From: Mycobacterium lepraemurium
GTDB lineage: Bacteria; Actinomycetota; Actinomycetes; Mycobacteriales; Mycobacteriaceae
Assembly: GCA_002291465.1 (NCBI GenBank)
Contig: CP021238.1
Coordinates: 2,914,001 to 2,978,000 of the forward strand
DNA length: 64,000 bases
Reading direction: 5' to 3'
The notes under the pieces are model-generated. The model was not told the DNA's origin. It saw nothing but the letters and a program-made list of their open reading frames with translations, and made no database searches. The translations under genes were made by a program, and so were the position numbers. This document shows positions 10,526 to 21,018 of this stretch, one piece after another (position 1 is the first letter of the stretch; each line of letters opens with the position of its first letter).

Positions 10526-10602
10526 CCTTCCTCGCTCCGTTCTGTTGCCCCCTTAGGTCGCAGCGTATGCCGCACCCGTCGACAAAGACAACAGGCCTCG
10601 CG

Positions 10603-11295
10603 TCAACCGGGGTCCGGCCCGCCGCCGTCGACCACCACACCGCAGGCGACCAGATGGTCGATCAACGGGATGGCACCGGCGGCCAGGTGCTCCGATATCG
10701 CCGCACGGGCCAGCTTGTCGTCCCGTTTTTTCAGCGCGGACAAGATGCGCCGGTGGTCCTTCATCGACTGCTCGGGCCAGCCCTCGATCGCAGGGAACAC
10801 CGATTCCGGTGCGTAGCGGGTGATTCGGGACATCAGCTGCGCCAGTTTGGGTGAGTCGGCGGCGATGTTAATGGCCCGGTGGAATTCGTGGTTCAGCCGG
10901 ACGGTGCGCTCGTGCTCATCGCCGGCGTAGGCGTCCTCCAGCTGCGCCTGGATCTGTTTGAGCTCGCGCAGCTGGTCGTCGGTGATGTTGAGCGCCGCCC
11001 GTGCCGCCAGCTCACCGCCGACGTGCGCCTGCACGTTCGCCACGTCGGTGACGTCGCGCCGGGTGACCGGCAGCACCACGAAGCCGCGCCGCGGCTGCTG
11101 GCTGATCAGGCCCTCGGCGCGCAGCGCGAACAGCGCTTCACGCACCGGTGTGACGCTGATCCCGAGTTCGGCGGCCAGCTGATCCAGCCGCACATAGGAG
11201 CCGGCGGCGTAACTGCCGTTGAAGATCCGGCCGCGGATCAGATGCGCGACGTCGTCGGAAAGTTGCGGTCGGGCCGCGAAATCCGGAACGCTCAT
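10603..11295 (-). CDS. GntR-family transcriptional regulator (FadR/FCD subfamily)
   Basis: Intact 230-residue regulator. The N-terminal winged helix includes LDQLAAELGISVTPVREAL, the GntR recognition helix. The C-terminal domain is all-helical FCD type with the NHEFHRAI segment and a second cluster of His residues that bind metal or ligand in this family. It lies 6 bases downstream of the acyl-CoA dehydrogenase gene and is probably co-transcribed with the dehydrogenase/CoA-transferase/thiolase/SDR unit. Likely it regulates that unit in response to a carboxylate or acyl-CoA. Confidence 0.85.
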   Translation of the reverse strand: MSVPDFAARPQLSDDVAHLIRGRIFNGSYAAGSYVRLDQLAAELGISVTPVREALFALRAEGLISQQPRRGFVVLPVTRRDVTDVANVQAHVGGELAARAALNITDDQLRELKQIQAQLEDAYAGDEHERTVRLNHEFHRAINIAADSPKLAQLMSRITRYAPESVFPAIEGWPEQSMKDHRRILSALKKRDDKLARAAISEHLAAGAIPLIDHLVACGVVVDGGGPDPG

Positions 11296-11301
11296 CGTTG
11301 C

Positions 11302-12495
11302 CTACACCCGGTATTCGGCGAGCAGCCGCTTACTGATGATGTTCTTCTGAATCTCGCTGGTGCCCTCGACGATGAGCAAAAACGGCGCGTCGCGCATCAG
11401 CCGCTCGATCTCGTACTCCTTGGAATAGCCGTAGCCGCCGTGGATCCGGAAACTCTGCTGAGTCACTTCGGCGCAGTATTCGCTGGCCAGGTATTTGGCC
11501 ATTCCGGCGGCGACGTCGTTGCGCTCCCTCGAGTCCTTCAGACGTGCGGCGTTGACCATCATCAGGTGTGCCGCTTCGACTTTGGTGGCCATCTCGGCCA
11601 GCTGGAACGCGATGGCCTGGTGCTCGGCGATCGGCTTGCCGAAGGTCTCGCGTTGTTGCGCGTAGCGCACCGCCAGCTCGAAAGCGCGGATCGCAACGCC
11701 GCACGCGCGGGCCGAGACGTTGACCCGGCCCACCTCGATGCCGTCCATCATCTGAAAGAAGCCCTGCCCCGGCGTGCCGCCGAGGACGTCGTCGGCGGCC
11801 GCCCGGTAGCCGTCGAAGATGAGCTCAGTGGTTTCGATGCCCTTGTAGTCCAGCTTGTCGATCTTCCCCGAAATCCGCAGGCCAGCAACGGCTTCGCCGA
11901 ACCCGACCGGCTTCTCGACCAGGAACGCGGTCAGGTTGCGGTGCGGCTTGTCCGAGCCCTCGTCGGTGCGCACCAGCACCGCGATCAGCGTCGAGGTGGC
12001 GCCGTTGGTGAGCCACATCTTCTGGCCGTCGATGGTGTAGCCGCCGTCCGGATCGCGCCGGGCGCGGGCCCGGATCGCGGCCACATAGGAGCCCAAATCC
12101 GGCTCCGACATCGAGAACGCGCCGCGAGTCTCGCCGACCGCCATCCGCGGCAGGAAGCGCTGCTTCTGTTCGTCGGTGCCGTGCTGACGCAGCATGTAGG
12201 CCACGATGAAGTGGGTGTTGAGCACCCCCGACACGCTCATCCAGCCGCGTGCCAGCTCCTCCACACACAAGGCGTAGGTCAGCAGCGACTCGCCCAATCC
12301 GCCGTACTCCTGCGGGATCATCAGCCCGAACAACCCCATGTCGCGCATCTGGTCGACGATGTCCTGGGGGTAGGCGTCGGCGCGTTCCAGTTCCGCGGCG
12401 TGGGGAATGACTTCCTTGTCGACGAATTGCCGTACGGTGGCGATGATCTCGGTCTGGAATTCGGTCAACCCGGGGGTTTGGGCCAGTTTGGTCAT
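11302..12495 (-). CDS. acyl-CoA dehydrogenase
   Basis: Intact 397-residue flavoprotein of the acyl-CoA dehydrogenase family, which oxidises acyl-CoA to 2-enoyl-CoA with FAD. The order is canonical: N-terminal helices, the FAD/substrate segment GAFSMSEPDLGSYVAAI, KMWLTNGATSTL, the QRETFGKPIAEHQAIAF helix, and the C-terminal IVEGTSEIQKNIISKRLL carrying the Glu that is the catalytic base in this family. The start at 12495 overlaps the stop of the current CoA-transferase frame (ATGA). One of the few intact enzymes of the island; substrate unknown. Confidence 0.88.
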   Translation of the reverse strand: MTKLAQTPGLTEFQTEIIATVRQFVDKEVIPHAAELERADAYPQDIVDQMRDMGLFGLMIPQEYGGLGESLLTYALCVEELARGWMSVSGVLNTHFIVAYMLRQHGTDEQKQRFLPRMAVGETRGAFSMSEPDLGSYVAAIRARARRDPDGGYTIDGQKMWLTNGATSTLIAVLVRTDEGSDKPHRNLTAFLVEKPVGFGEAVAGLRISGKIDKLDYKGIETTELIFDGYRAAADDVLGGTPGQGFFQMMDGIEVGRVNVSARACGVAIRAFELAVRYAQQRETFGKPIAEHQAIAFQLAEMATKVEAAHLMMVNAARLKDSRERNDVAAGMAKYLASEYCAEVTQQSFRIHGGYGYSKEYEIERLMRDAPFLLIVEGTSEIQKNIISKRLLAEYRV

Positions 12496-13532
12496 GTGCT
12501 GCGTTTCCCTTCCGGTTGCTCAGCAGGCGATGGTCTTGGCATCGGCCAGCCGCTCGATGTCCGCGGCGGTGAGCCCCAGCGCTCGAAGAGCACGGTGGTG
12601 TTCGACAGCGCGGCGGTGATTTCGTCGGCGGTGTGATCGCCGAACCAGGTGGCGAACAGACCGGAGAGCACGTCGCGGTACCGGTAGCGCTCGCCCTCGG
12701 AGCCGAAGTCGACACCCAGCGCGTCGGCGAGCGCCGACACCGCCGCGCCGGTGCCCGTCACCTCGAGCAGGTCGCGAAAATGCCGACCGGTCAACGTGAC
12801 AACCATGAACCTGACTCCGTCGCGGCTGGTGAAGTCCTGCCCGCACTGACCGTAGATGGCGTTGCCCAGCCGTTCGCGCTGGGTGCCGACGACTTGCGGC
12901 TCGGTGAGCAACCCCAGGTTGGCCGCGGTAGCCAGCGCGACGTCCTCCAGCGCCAGGCTGATCCGCGCGCCGGCCCCGGACTGCTCGCGGCGGTGGACGA
13001 CGGTGACGACGGACAGCGCGGCATACAGTCCGCAGCACACGTCCCAGGCCGGCAGCACGTGGTTGATCGGGCCGGCGTGCTCGGCCGGGCCGGTGACCAG
13101 CGGGTAGCCGATGCCGGCGTTGACGGTGTAGTCCACGCCGGTGGAGCCGTCGCCGCGACCGAGTAACTGGACGTGGATGACGTCGGCGCGCAGGGCCTCC
13201 AGCGCATCGTGGCTCAGCCAGGACAGGCCCGCCGCGTTGGTGACGACGACGCCGTCGCCCTCCACGATCAGTCGCTGCACCAGCCGTTGGCCCTCGGCGG
13301 ACCGCAAATCGATGGTGGCCGAACGCTTTCCCTTGTTCAGCCCGGTCCAATAGATCGACGTGCCGTCCGCCGCCAGCGGCCAGCGTTGCACGTCGGAAGC
13401 GCCGCCGATCGGGTCGACCCGGACCACCTCCGCGCCGAGCTGACTCGGCGTCATGCCGCACAACGGCGCGGCGACGAAGCTGGACACCTCCACCACGCTG
13501 AGGCCGTGCAGGGGCAGCCGCGGATCGGTCAT
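12492..13532 (-). pseudogene. class III CoA-transferase (CaiB/BaiF), C-terminus frameshifted
   Basis: MTDPRLPLHGLSVVEVSSF through GMTPSQLGAEVVRVDP is the N-terminal Rossmann-like part of family III CoA-transferases. WTGLNKGKRSATIDLRS is the conserved Asn-Lys-Lys-Arg segment. All but the end is open. Near 12575 a one-base loss replaces the natural C-terminus (GLTAADIERLADAKTIAC, stop at 12520) with an unrelated 28-residue tail. The lesion is mild, so residual function is possible. The start is one base after the thiolase stop. Confidence 0.72.
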
Positions 13533-13533
13533 C

Positions 13534-14734
13534 TCAGGCGACCCGCTCGAAGACGGCGGCCAGGCCCTGGCCGCCGCCGATGCACATCGTCTCCAGGCCG
13601 TAGCGGGCCTGGAGACGGGTGAGCTCGCGTGCCAGGGTGGCCAGCATCCGGCCACCGGTGGCGCCGACCGGATGGCCCAGCGAGATCCCGGAGCCGTGCA
13701 CATTGGTGCGGTCGTGGTCGGCGGCGCCGAACTTCCATTCTCGCATCACCGCAAGCGCTTGCGCGGCAAAGGCTTCGTTGAGCTCGATGAGGTCGATGTC
13801 GGACAGTGACAGTCCCGCCTTGGCCAGCGCCACCTCGGTGGCCGGGACCGGCCCGATGCCCATGATGTGAGGGGCGACCCCGGCCGCTGCCCACGACACC
13901 AGCCGCACCAATGGCCTCAGGCCGTGCTCGTCGGCCTTCTCCGGCGTGGTCACCACGCACATCGAGGCCGCGTCGTTCTGCCCGCTGGCGTTGCCCGCCG
14001 TGACGGTGGCCTCTGGATCCTGATACAGCAGAACGGGTTTGAGCTTGCTCAGCGACTCCACCGAGGTATCCGCGCGCGGGTGTTCGTCGGTGTCGATCAG
14101 CTCTTCGCCATGCCGGGTGGGCACCGCGACGGCGATGATCTCCTGGGCCAGGATGCCGTCTTTCTGCGCGGCCACCGCGCGCTGGTGTGACCGCACCGCC
14201 AGCTCGTCCTGCTCCTGGCGGTAAATGCCGTACTGGCGGCGCAGATTCTCGGCCGTTTCCAGCATGCCGCCGGGCACCGGGTAGCGCCGGCCCCCGGCCG
14301 TGGTGCGTCCGCGGGCCAGCCCGTCACGCACCCGCACACCGCTGCGGGCCCCGCCCCAGCGCATGTCGGTGGAGTAGAAGGCGACGTTGCTCATGCTTTC
14401 GCAACCGCCGGCGATGACCAGATCGTGATCGCCGTTGCGCACCTGCAGGCATGCCTGGATCACGGCTTGCAGGCCCGAGCCGCAGCGCCGGTCGACCTGC
14501 ATGCCCGGAACCGTCACCGGCAGACCGGAATCCAGCGCCACGATCGCCCGATCGCTGGTGCCTCGCTGCTGGGGTAGCAGTGCCCAAGAATGACGTCCTG
14601 CACAGCCTCGGGGGCAACCCGGTTCGCTGCAACAGCCCACCGAGCGCCACGACGCCGAGGTCGACGGCGGTGAGCGCCTTGAACATTCCCCCGTAGCGGC
14701 CGATCGGCGTCCGGACGGGCTCGCAGATGACGGC
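13534..14734 (-). pseudogene. acetyl-CoA acetyltransferase (thiolase), degraded N-terminus
   Basis: The body of the enzyme is open and carries the thiolase signatures VDRRCGSGLQAV (nucleophilic Cys), ELNEAFAAQ, GHPVGATGGRM (active-site His) and ETMCIGGGQG (second Cys). The N-terminus is ruined. [16 protein letters not shown] begins without any start codon in its frame. Frame breaks occur near 14605 (C-run before [14 protein letters not shown]) and near 14548 (before [10 protein letters not shown]). The first codons abut the end of the upstream SDR, so a deletion has removed the gene boundary. Confidence 0.8.
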
Positions 14735-15461
14735 CGCCCGTGATCTCCATGACGGTGCCGGTCATGTACGACGACATGTCGGAGGCCAGGAACAGCGCCA
14801 CACTGGCGACCTCGCTGGGCTCGCCGGCACGGCCCATCGGCACCTCAGCCACCTTGGAATCCCAAATGCGTTGTGGCATGGCCTCTATCATCGCCGAGCG
14901 GATCAAACCGGGGGCGATCGCGTTCACCCGGACACCCAGGTAGGCCAGCTCCTTGGCGGCCGCCTTGGTCATGCCCACGATGCCTGCCTTGGCCGCCGAG
15001 TAGTTGGTCTGGCCGACCATGCCGACCTTGCCCGACACCGAGGACATGTTGATGATAGCGCCGCGCTTGTTTTCCCGCATGATCGCCGCGGCCAACCGGG
15101 TGCCGTTCCAGGTGCCCTTCAAGTGCGCGACGATGACCTGATCGAACTGCTCCTCGGTCATCTTGCGCATGGTGGCGTCCCGGGTGATCCCGGCGTTGTT
15201 GACCATGATGTCCAGGCCGCCGAACCGCTCGACGGCGGTCTGGATCAGCGTTTCGGCCTCGGACGACTTGGTGACGTCGCAGCGCACGGCCAACGCCACC
15301 TGGTCACCGCCCAGCTGTTTGGCCGCGGTTTGCGTCGCCTCCAGATTGACGTCGCCGAGGACGACCCGCGCCCCTTCGGCGACGAACCGTTCGGCGATCG
15401 CGAACCCCAAACCTTGTGCGCCACCTGTGATGACCGCGGTCTGACCACCGAGCAAGGACAC
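14514..15461 (-). CDS. SDR oxidoreductase (FabG-like), read through into thiolase remnant
   Basis: Typical short-chain dehydrogenase: [12 protein letters not shown] nucleotide-binding turn, [21 protein letters not shown] (catalytic Ser), [11 protein letters not shown] (Tyr/Lys pair), [11 protein letters not shown]. The GTG at 15461 is chosen because GGGAGG lies 10 bases upstream; it gives [10 protein letters not shown]. The SDR part ends about residue 243 ([13 protein letters not shown]), the usual family length. The frame then runs into the thiolase gene for about 70 more residues because the stop codon was lost. The catalytic part seems intact; the tail is foreign. Confidence 0.75.
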   Translation of the reverse strand: MSLLGGQTAVITGGAQGLGFAIAERFVAEGARVVLGDVNLEATQTAAKQLGGDQVALAVRCDVTKSSEAETLIQTAVERFGGLDIMVNNAGITRDATMRKMTEEQFDQVIVAHLKGTWNGTRLAAAIMRENKRGAIINMSSVSGKVGMVGQTNYSAAKAGIVGMTKAAAKELAYLGVRVNAIAPGLIRSAMIEAMPQRIWDSKVAEVPMGRAGEPSEVASVALFLASDMSSYMTGTVMEITGGRHLRARPDADRPLRGNVQGAHRRRPRRRGARWAVAANRVAPEAVQDVILGHCYPSSEAPAIGRSWRWIPVCR

Positions 15462-15635
15462 CTGTACCACGCCTCCCTTGAATTGGCCCCCGGCCGGGGT
15501 GCCCGACGTCCGAATATCATATTTCATATAGGATCTGCCCGATGCCGGGTACCCGGCCCGGGTCGACGAAGGGGCCCGCCCCCTGCGGCGCAGGGACCCC
15601 GACCAGACAGGTGCCAGAAGAGGGAGCGTCCGCAG

Positions 15636-16825
15636 ATGACCAGCGCTGAAGTCGCCGAGGTCTCGGAGCAGGATTTCGGCGAGATCCTGGCCCAGACCCG
15701 CCAGTTCGTCCACACCGCCGTGGTCCCCCGCTAGCAGGAAATCGGCGACGGCGACCGGGTCCCCGACGACCTGCGCGACCAGGCCAGGAAGATGGGGCTG
15801 TTCGGGTACGCCATCCCCAGCAGTGGGGCGGGCTCGGCCTCAACCTGATACAAGACGTCGAGCTGGCGATGGAATTGGGCTACACCTCGCTGGCGCTGCG
15901 TTCGATGTTCGGCACCAACAACGGCATCGCCGGCCAAGTGCTGGTCGGCTTCGGCACCGAGGCGCAAAAGGCCCACTGGCTCGAGTCGATGGCGGCCGGC
16001 GACGTCGTCGCCTCCTTCGCCCTGACCGAACCCGGTGCCGGGTCCAACCCGGCCGGCCTGCGCACCAAAGCCGTTGCCGACGGCGACAATTGGGTTATCT
16101 CCGGGCAGAGCGCTTCATCACCAACGCGCCTGTCGCCAACCTGTTCGTGGTGTTCGCCCGCACCCGGCCGGCCGACGACCAGGGACCCGGAATCGCCATC
16201 TTCCTGGTTCCGGCGGACGCGGCGGGTGTGCAGGTCGGCGCCAAGGACGCCAAGATGGGCCAGGAAGGCGCCTGGACCGCCGATGTCAGCTTCGGCGACG
16301 TCCGGGTCGAGGGCGACGCGCTGATCGGCGGCAGCGAAGACATCGGGTAACGCGCGGCGATGACCTCGCTGGCGCGCGGACGGGTGCACATCGCCGCCCT
16401 CGCGGTCGGCGCCGCGCAATGCGCGCTCGACGAATCGGTGTCCTACGCCGCCACCGCGACGCAGGGCGGCACACCGATCGGAAACTTCCAGCTGGTGCAG
16501 GCCATGCTGGCCGACCAGCAGACCGAGGTGCTGGCCGGGCGCGCGCTGGTCCGCGAGGCCGCCCGGCTGTGGGTGACCGGCGAGGATCGCCACGTGGCGC
16601 CGTCGGCGGCCAAGCTGTACTGCACCGAAATGGCCGACCGGGTGGCCGATCTCGCGGTCCAGGTGCACGGGCAGCGGCTACATGCGCGGTGTCCCGGTGG
16701 AACGCATCTACCGCGACGTGCGCCTGCTGCGGCTCTACGAGGGAACCAGCGAGATCCAGCGTCTGATCATCGGGTCGAACCTCGTCAAGGCGGCCCAGCG
16801 AGCCACCACTACGAAGGAGCGCTGA
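15636..16825 (+). pseudogene. acyl-CoA dehydrogenase with two stops and three frameshifts
   Basis: Start ATG 15636 ([18 protein letters not shown]). Lesions in order: TAG at 15732, frame loss near 15820 before [11 protein letters not shown], frame loss near 16109 (SGQ then RFITNAPVANLF), TAA at 16348, and frame loss near 16672 in the segment that should read VHGGSGYMRG. Around these it is a normal acyl-CoA dehydrogenase: ALTEPGAGSNPAGL, the flavin-contact Trp region, and LYEGTSEIQRLIIG with the catalytic Glu. Its stop overlaps the next start (TGATG). Plainly dead. Confidence 0.88.
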
Positions 16826-17646
16826 TGGCCGGAAAGCTCGAGGGGCGAGTGGCTTTCATCACCGGTGCGGCCCGCGGCCAGGGCCGGGCGCATGCGGTCC
16901 GGATGGCCGCCGAGGGTGCCGACATCATCGCCGTCGACATCGCCGGCAAGCTGCCCTCGTGTGTCCCCTACGATCCGGCGAGCCCGAAGGACCTGAGCGA
17001 AACCGTGCGCCTGGTCGAGGCCGCGAACCGCCGGATCGTCGCTGCGGTGGTGGACACCCGCGACTTCGACGGGCTGCGAAAGGTGGTGGACGACAGCGTG
17101 GCCGTGTTGGGGTGCCTCGACATCATCGTCGCCAACGCCGGGGTCGCGGCCCCACAGGCCTGGGACGACATCACCCCGGAAGACTTCCGCGACGTCATGG
17201 ACATCACCGTAACCGGCACCTGGAACACGGTGATGGCCAGTGCGCCCCGGATCATCGAGGGCGGCCGCGGCGGCTCCATCATCCTGATCAGTTCGGCGGC
17301 CGGAATGAAGATGCAGCCGTTCATGATTCACTACACGGCCAGCAAGCACGCGGTGACCGGGCTGGCGCGGGCTTTCGCCGCGGAGTTGGGCAAGCATTCG
17401 ATCCGGGTCAACAGCGTCCATCCCGGACCGGTGAGCACGCCGATGGGCTCGGGCGACATGGTCACCGCGGTGGGCCAGGCCATGGAGACCAACCCGCAGC
17501 TGTCGCACGTGCTGACACCGTTCCTGCCCAACTGGGTCGCCGAGCCGGAGGATATCGCCGACACGGTGTGCTGGTTGGCCAGCGACGAATCGCGCAAGGT
17601 CACCGCCGCCCAGATCCCCGTCGATCAGGGCTCGACCCAGTACTGA
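16825..17646 (+). CDS. mycofactocin-coupled SDR family oxidoreductase
   Basis: Intact 273-residue SDR: FITGAARGQGRAHAVRMA (nucleotide-binding turn), VANAGVAAPQAWDDI, IILISSAAGMK (Ser), HYTASKHAVTGL (Tyr/Lys), and the closing VTAAQIPVDQGSTQY. The long insert after the first beta-alpha units and the C-terminal LTPFLPNWVAEPEDIADTV are characteristic of the mycofactocin-associated SDR subfamily, in which NAD is retained and electrons pass to mycofactocin. No mycofactocin biosynthesis genes are in the window. Likely an alcohol dehydrogenase within the CoA island, co-transcribed with the dead acyl-CoA dehydrogenase. Confidence 0.82.
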   Translation: MAGKLEGRVAFITGAARGQGRAHAVRMAAEGADIIAVDIAGKLPSCVPYDPASPKDLSETVRLVEAANRRIVAAVVDTRDFDGLRKVVDDSVAVLGCLDIIVANAGVAAPQAWDDITPEDFRDVMDITVTGTWNTVMASAPRIIEGGRGGSIILISSAAGMKMQPFMIHYTASKHAVTGLARAFAAELGKHSIRVNSVHPGPVSTPMGSGDMVTAVGQAMETNPQLSHVLTPFLPNWVAEPEDIADTVCWLASDESRKVTAAQIPVDQGSTQY

Positions 17647-17694
17647 GCGCCGGCCGCGGGAATAGATCGCGCGCGGCGCGCACTTGCAGGCCAC

Positions 17695-18123
17695 ATGAAA
17701 CCCTTCAGCGAAACCGAACGCCAGGAGTTCCTCGCCGGCACACACGTCGCGGTCCTATCGGTCGAGGCCACCGACGGCCGCCCGCCGGCCGCCGTCCCGA
17801 TCTGGTACGACTACACCCCCGGCGGCGACATCCGGATCATGACCGGGGCGTCCAGTCGCAAGGCCCGGCTCATCGAGCGGGCGGGCAAGGTCACCGTGGT
17901 GGTCCAGCGCGAGGAGCCGCCGTATCAGTACGTGGTGGTGGAGGGCACCGTCGTCGACGCCACCAAGCCGGCCCCGTCCGACGTGCAATTGGCCGTCGCC
18001 ATCCGTTACCTGGGCGAGGACGGTGGGCGGGCGTTTGTGCAAAGCCTGGAGGGTGTCGAGGAGGTGCTGTTCACCATCCGGCCCGACCGCTGGCTGAGCG
18101 CCGACTTCACCGGCGACCTCTGA
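17695..18123 (+). CDS. PPOX-class flavin/F420-type oxidoreductase family protein
   Basis: A 142-residue split-barrel protein of the pyridoxamine-phosphate-oxidase-like superfamily. MKPFSETERQEFLAG leads to VAVLSVEATDGRPPAAVPIW and IRIMTGASSRKARLI, the phosphate/cofactor-contact strand and loop typical of mycobacterial F420- or FMN-binding PPOX proteins. It ends in LFTIRPDRWLSADFTGDL. Cofactor and substrate cannot be decided from sequence alone. It sits 48 bases after the mycofactocin-type SDR and is intact. Confidence 0.72.
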   Translation: MKPFSETERQEFLAGTHVAVLSVEATDGRPPAAVPIWYDYTPGGDIRIMTGASSRKARLIERAGKVTVVVQREEPPYQYVVVEGTVVDATKPAPSDVQLAVAIRYLGEDGGRAFVQSLEGVEEVLFTIRPDRWLSADFTGDL

Positions 18124-18127
18124 GGCG

Positions 18128-19203
18128 TCAGCCGATCAGTTCGAGGGTGCCCAGCTCGCGGATCGCCCGGCAGCCGCGGCCCAGCATGGTGACCACCATG
18201 TCGTCGCCGCGCTCGGTGGCCGCGGCGAACGCGAATCCCAGCGCGGAGATCAGCGGCGCCTGCAGCACCCCGAGCCGGTAGTCGCGCTAACAGGTTTCGC
18301 GGTCGTAGCCGCTAACCCCACCGGCCACCAGCGCGCGGTGGTAGTCAGCGACAAGCTCTTCCTCGATGGCCGCGCGCAGCCGCGAATCCAGGCTGGTCGC
18401 GGTGAAGTAGGCGAGGTCGCGGGCCGGAAGGCCGACGCCGAGCGTCTGCCAGTCGACCACGCTCACCCTGGTTCGGTCCGGGTCGAACAGCAGGTTGTCC
18501 AGGCGGTAGTCGCCGTGCAGCAGGGCGAACCGGTCATACTCGGACAGCAGCCGCGGCGCGATCACACCCATTGCCGCGGCGAAGGTTTCGCGGTCTTCGG
18601 CGCTCATCCGATCGCCCAGCCGCTCCGGCGTGATGTCGGCGCTCATCTTCGCCACCTCCCCCATGCCGCCCGCCCCGGCTTCGCGAGCCGCCCGAACGCG
18701 ATGCCCGGGAAATCGAGCCACACCGGGTCACACCAGCTGGGCGCGTGCAGACCGGCCAGCGCGGTGACCGCAAGCCGCGCCTCGGTTTCACCGCAGCCCA
18801 ACAGCTGATCGCCCTGCACCGCCGGAGCCTGATCGGCCAGCAGCAGGGCGAAATCCGTTGCTTCCTCGGCGATCTCGGAGTAGAAGCAGCGCGGTGTCGG
18901 CACCTGCACCCGGTCGGCCACCGACGAGTAGAACGCGCATTCGCTGCGGTAGCCGATGACCACCCGGTCGCGCACGGTGTCGTCCTGAGCGGAAAGTTTG
19001 ATCACGAAGGTCTGCGGCAGGTCACCGGGATCGGTGGCGTAGCGAGCCGTCACCCGGTAGGTGGCCCCGGTCTGCCCGGCGCCGATCGCGGCCACGTCCA
19101 CCTCGGCGACCTCGACGGGAGCTCCGCGCCCGCTCAGCGCCGCCGACAGCCACTGCGGGGTGACGTCGCCGGGGTAACGCGGTATCGACAGCACAGCACT
19201 CAT
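18128..19203 (-). pseudogene. aminoglycoside-phosphotransferase-like kinase, frameshift and stop
   Basis: N-terminal lobe MSAVLSIPRYPGDVTPQWL to FVIKLSAQDD (probable ATP-contact Lys) is open from 19203. The frame breaks near 18665. The C-terminal lobe carries the kinase motif LLHGDYRLDNLLFD and the metal-binding SVVDWQTLG. An in-frame TAG at 18287-18289, where Trp would fit, precedes the last 50 codons (DYRLGVLQ to TLELIG). The family phosphorylates small molecules; in mycobacteria such genes often neighbour CoA enzymes. No resistance role is implied. Confidence 0.78.
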
Positions 19204-19281
19204 CGCGGCACGCCTCCTAGATGCAGATCCGACTGACAAACTGTAAGGAATACCGCAAGAGTTGCAGTCAACCGCGGTGAG

Positions 19282-21018
19282 CTAACCGGCCGGAATCCGC
19301 CATTCGGCGGCCTCGTGCTGCTGCCGCCAGAATTCGGCGAAACGCCCGCCCGCGGCGCGCAATTCGTCGACGGTTCCGTCCTCGACCACCCGCCCGTCGT
19401 CCAGGAACAGGACGCGGTCGGCGTGCCCGATGCTGGCCAGCCGGTGCGCCACGATGACCTGGGTGCGCGCGCGCGGATCGGCGGTGAACGGGTCGACGAC
19501 CGCCGCCTTGTTCTCGGTGTCCAGCGCGCTGGTCGCCTCGTCGACCAGCAGTATGGGCGCCGGTTTGAGCAGTGCGCGGGCGATGCTGACGCGCTGGCGT
19601 TCACCGCCGGACAGCGCCGAGCCGGCCTCCCCGACCACGCTGTCGGCGCCGTCGGGCAGTCGTGCGACGAGCTCGTCGACGCGGGCCAGCGCCACCGCGC
19701 GCGCGTAGGCGTCGTCGCCGGCGCCGGGATCACCGGCGAGCACGTTGTCGCGGATGGAGCCGTGGAACAGGTAGGGGTGCTGGAATACCACGCTGCTGGC
19801 CGCGCGGCGGGATTCGGCGTCCAGCGTCGCCGCGTCTACGCCGTCGATGCGCACCCGGCCCCGGGTGGGCTCGTGCAGTCCAGCGATCAACGCCAAAATG
19901 GTGCTCTTGCCTGAGCCGGACGGTCCGACGATCGCCGTCGTGCTGCCCGGCTCCAACGAGAAGCTCACCCCGTCGAGCACCGGTGCGCTCGCCCCGTCGT
20001 AACGGAAGACGACGTCGTCGAACTCGATGCGCGGCGCCGCGGTGCCCGGCAGGGACGCCGAGCCGGCGTTCATCCGCGGCGCGGTGAGCACGGCGCGGAT
20101 GTTGTCGAGCGTGGCGCGGGTGCTCTCCAGTGCGGGCGCCAGCTCGCTGATGGTGGTGAACGGCTCGAGGTAGCGCACGATGACGACGATCAGCGTGATG
20201 GCCTCGGCCACCGTCAGCGTGCCGTTGACGGTCAGCGCGGTGGCGGCCCCGGCCAGCAGGATCAGGGCGAGCTGGCTGGCCAGGCTGAACAGCAGCTGGC
20301 CCGGGACCTGCATGGCGAGAAGGCGCATCGTCGCGCCGTGCTGGGCGGCCAGCGCGTCGCCGACCAGGCTGCGCGCCGGCTCGACGCGCCGCGCGGCCCG
20401 CAGCGCCTGCTGGGTGCGGGAGAACTCGATGATCCGCTCGGTGAGCGCGCTATTGGCTTCGGCGGCAGTCGAATCGGCGCGCCGCGCCAGGCGCGCCGAC
20501 GCCGACAGCGCACCCAGCATCAGCGGCAGCCCGCCCAGCGCGGCTAGCCCCAGTTGCCAGGACACCGGCAGCAGCGCCACCGCGATGGCGGCGGGCAGCA
20601 GCACCGCCGAGATCAGCGGCGTGAGCAGGTTGACCACCAGGCCGACCAATTCCGGACCGGTGGCCGCGATGGCCTGCCGGGCCGTCGCGGTGTGCTCGGC
20701 GGTGAACCAGTCCAGCCGCACCCCGGGCACCCGGTCGGCCACGTCGTGCTGGCTGTGGTCGAGCACCGCGAAACCCAGGTTGAAGCCGATGCGCGCGGTG
20801 ACGGTGCCGATCGCCCAGCCGATCGCGGTGGCGGCGGTCAGCCAGCCCAGCCAGGCCAGCGCCCGGTGCGGGGCGCCGCTGAACAGCGCGCCCACCAGCG
20901 GCACCAGCAGAACGGTGGCCACCGCGCGCACCGCGACGGACAGCAGGGCCAGCACCGTATAGGCGACGACCTTGTTGCGGCGGTCCGCCGGGACCAAGCT
21001 CAGCCAGGTGCGAATCAT
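19282..21018 (-). CDS. irtB: IrtB, iron-siderophore ABC transporter subunit
   Basis: A 578-residue half-transporter: an N-terminal six-helix membrane domain followed by a nucleotide-binding domain with Walker [10 protein letters not shown], signature LSGGERQR and Walker [13 protein letters not shown]. Length and partner match IrtB of M. tuberculosis (579 residues). With IrtA it forms the inner-membrane importer for ferric mycobactin/carboxymycobactin. The start at 21018 gives [10 protein letters not shown] and overlaps the irtA stop by 4 bases (ATGA), implying translational coupling. It is intact in a region where many genes are broken, so iron import is probably still under selection. Confidence 0.93.
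   Translation of the reverse strand: MIRTWLSLVPADRRNKVVAYTVLALLSVAVRAVATVLLVPLVGALFSGAPHRALAWLGWLTAATAIGWAIGTVTARIGFNLGFAVLDHSQHDVADRVPGVRLDWFTAEHTATARQAIAATGPELVGLVVNLLTPLISAVLLPAAIAVALLPVSWQLGLAALGGLPLMLGALSASARLARRADSTAAEANSALTERIIEFSRTQQALRAARRVEPARSLVGDALAAQHGATMRLLAMQVPGQLLFSLASQLALILLAGAATALTVNGTLTVAEAITLIVVIVRYLEPFTTISELAPALESTRATLDNIRAVLTAPRMNAGSASLPGTAAPRIEFDDVVFRYDGASAPVLDGVSFSLEPGSTTAIVGPSGSGKSTILALIAGLHEPTRGRVRIDGVDAATLDAESRRAASSVVFQHPYLFHGSIRDNVLAGDPGAGDDAYARAVALARVDELVARLPDGADSVVGEAGSALSGGERQRVSIARALLKPAPILLVDEATSALDTENKAAVVDPFTADPRARTQVIVAHRLASIGHADRVLFLDDGRVVEDGTVDELRAAGGRFAEFWRQQHEAAEWRIPAG

Noticed and set aside
18128-19203. Aminoglycoside resistance gene
   Set aside because: The fold is shared by many small-molecule kinases; there is no specific similarity to resistance enzymes that I can recognise, and the gene is broken.
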